DNA of 64,000 nucleotides, taken from NCBI RefSeq assembly GCF_042159835.1, contig NZ_JBBVGT010000002.1:1922001-1986000 (forward strand), in the 5' to 3' direction. Position 1 is the stretch's first letter. Each line of letters begins with the position of its first letter. Positions 63,562 to 64,000 of the stretch are shown here, one piece after another. This DNA comes from Albibacterium profundi (GTDB lineage: Bacteria > Bacteroidota > Bacteroidia > Sphingobacteriales > Sphingobacteriaceae). Made by a program: the position numbers and the translations under genes. The notes beneath the pieces are model-generated. The model saw only the letters and a program-made list of their open reading frames with translations. It was not told where the DNA came from and did no database searches.

Positions 63562-63861
63562 TTATTCCCCTTGTGTCAGCATGCAGAGACTGTCGACTGG
63601 TGCTTCTACTGAATGCATCACTTCCACCGGGATGTCTACTTCATCATATTGGTCAAGTTCAATCGTTCGATTTGCTTCTTTATAAACTACCGAACCTTCC
63701 AGAACGGTCAGCTTCGATTTAATGCGCGCTTTATGCTCTTTCAAAACCATTCCTTTACTGAAACCCATGATCAGAACTTTGAACCCTGAACCTTGATGGA
63801 TGGATTGGGCAACCGGCCCCTTCGATGTCTTTAGTTTTTCTTTTACTTCTTTGATTGTCAT
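63562..63861 (-). CDS. Small cupin-domain protein
   Basis: About 99 residues from ATG 63861 (MTIKEVKEKLKTSKGPVAQS); the ATG at 63897 would add 12 residues. One cupin barrel is seen: motif 1-like FSKGMVLKEHKA, and the later VVYKEANRTIELDQYDEVDIPVEVMHSVEAP with a His in the second motif. It might be a metal-binding sugar epimerase/isomerase or a small sensor. It is the first gene of the minus-strand run with the Gfo/Idh and DUF6807 genes (41-base gap). Confidence 0.75.
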   Translation of the reverse strand: MTIKEVKEKLKTSKGPVAQSIHQGSGFKVLIMGFSKGMVLKEHKARIKSKLTVLEGSVVYKEANRTIELDQYDEVDIPVEVMHSVEAPVDSLCMLTQGE

Positions 63862-63929
63862 AGTCTTTTCTTTTTGTTGATTGCGACCTGATTTCATAAA
63901 AATAACAAAAAAGATAGTAAATTTAACAT

Positions 63930-64000
63930 ATGAGTATACCTAATACGCGTATTATCTATCGCATCGCTTTCTTTTTGATCTTATTTGGAAGCATTCAGGC
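63930..64000 (+). CDS. Start of an exported protein, 3' end outside window
   Basis: An ATG at 63930 opens a frame to the window end that looks like a signal peptide (MSIPNTRIIYRIAFFLILFG). It is divergent from the cupin gene. The product cannot be told from 23 residues. Confidence 0.5.
   Translation, partial: MSIPNTRIIYRIAFFLILFGSIQ

Overview
The window is a piece of chromosome from a Bacteroidota bacterium, most probably of the Sphingobacteriales (Sphingobacterium/Pedobacter/Olivibacter-like). The evidence is two SusC/SusD pairs, many outer-membrane lipoproteins with an LxxC lipobox, promoters of the Bacteroidota type (TAnnTTTG at -7, TTG or TTTG about 19-20 bases upstream), very few Shine-Dalgarno sequences, and families typical of the phylum (DUF4293, VCBS-repeat lipoprotein, stand-alone HsdR_N protein, GH92, DUF6807, exported Gfo/Idh/MocA oxidoreductases). 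The window carries mostly housekeeping genes with accessory genes at both ends. I see no tRNA, rRNA, CRISPR array, transposase, phage gene or recognisable transcription factor.

Layout. 1-4.4 kb: 3' part of a SusC gene and its SusD partner. 4.5-5.7 kb: two tandem Skp/OmpH chaperones ending in a 21-bp palindromic terminator. 5.8-11.2 kb: long-form PurF-like amidophosphoribosyltransferase, dCMP deaminase, UbiD-family decarboxylase, a small conserved protein and ferritin. 11.3-19 kb: a large outer-membrane barrel, a quinone-oxidoreductase-like enzyme, GMP synthase, a substrate-binding-fold lipoprotein and an RsmB-like rRNA methyltransferase. 19-23.5 kb, minus strand: MarC, an amino-acid permease and a membrane pyrophosphatase. 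23.7-27.2 kb: rpsL-rpsG-fusA-rpsJ, ending in a terminator directly after rpsJ. 27.3-38.4 kb: MgtE, GpsA, gamma-glutamyltransferase, DEAD-box helicase (minus), DUF4293 protein (minus), TruA, an MsbA-like ABC exporter, SucD and MsrB.

38.5-50.2 kb: GH92 alpha-mannosidase, RlpA, an HsdR_N nuclease-like protein, HolA, a seven-repeat VCBS lipoprotein, an AI-2E family permease, a GH2 glycosidase, an acyl-CoA dehydrogenase and an exported Gfo/Idh/MocA protein. 50.4-54.1 kb: AEC transporter, a two-TM SLATT-like protein, a thioredoxin-fold protein, PurC, a small membrane protein and a DUF4180 protein. 54.15-54.56 kb is a decayed patch with two gene remnants: a frameshifted PLDc_N-like small membrane protein and the C-terminus of a pentapeptide-repeat protein. 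54.6-63.9 kb, minus strand: a WG-repeat-like exported protein and a probable carbohydrate locus (cupin, Gfo/Idh/MocA, DUF6807, then SusC and SusD). A plus-strand exported-protein gene starts at 63930 and leaves the window.

The genes fit a polymer- and glycoside-degrading heterotroph. SusCD pairs import oligosaccharides, exported GH92, GH2, Gfo/Idh and DUF6807 proteins process sugars, and Skp helps build the outer membrane. I found no clear new multi-gene defence or signalling system. The more unusual items are probable leaderless starts (truA with GTG, possibly guaA), a hairpin overlapping a promoter element before fusA, an orphan SLATT-like protein, the cupin-Gfo/Idh-DUF6807-SusCD locus, and the remnant patch at 54.2-54.6 kb. 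Several starts were moved from the longest frame to a downstream ATG where a signal peptide, promoter or family N-terminus decided the matter; these are noted per gene.
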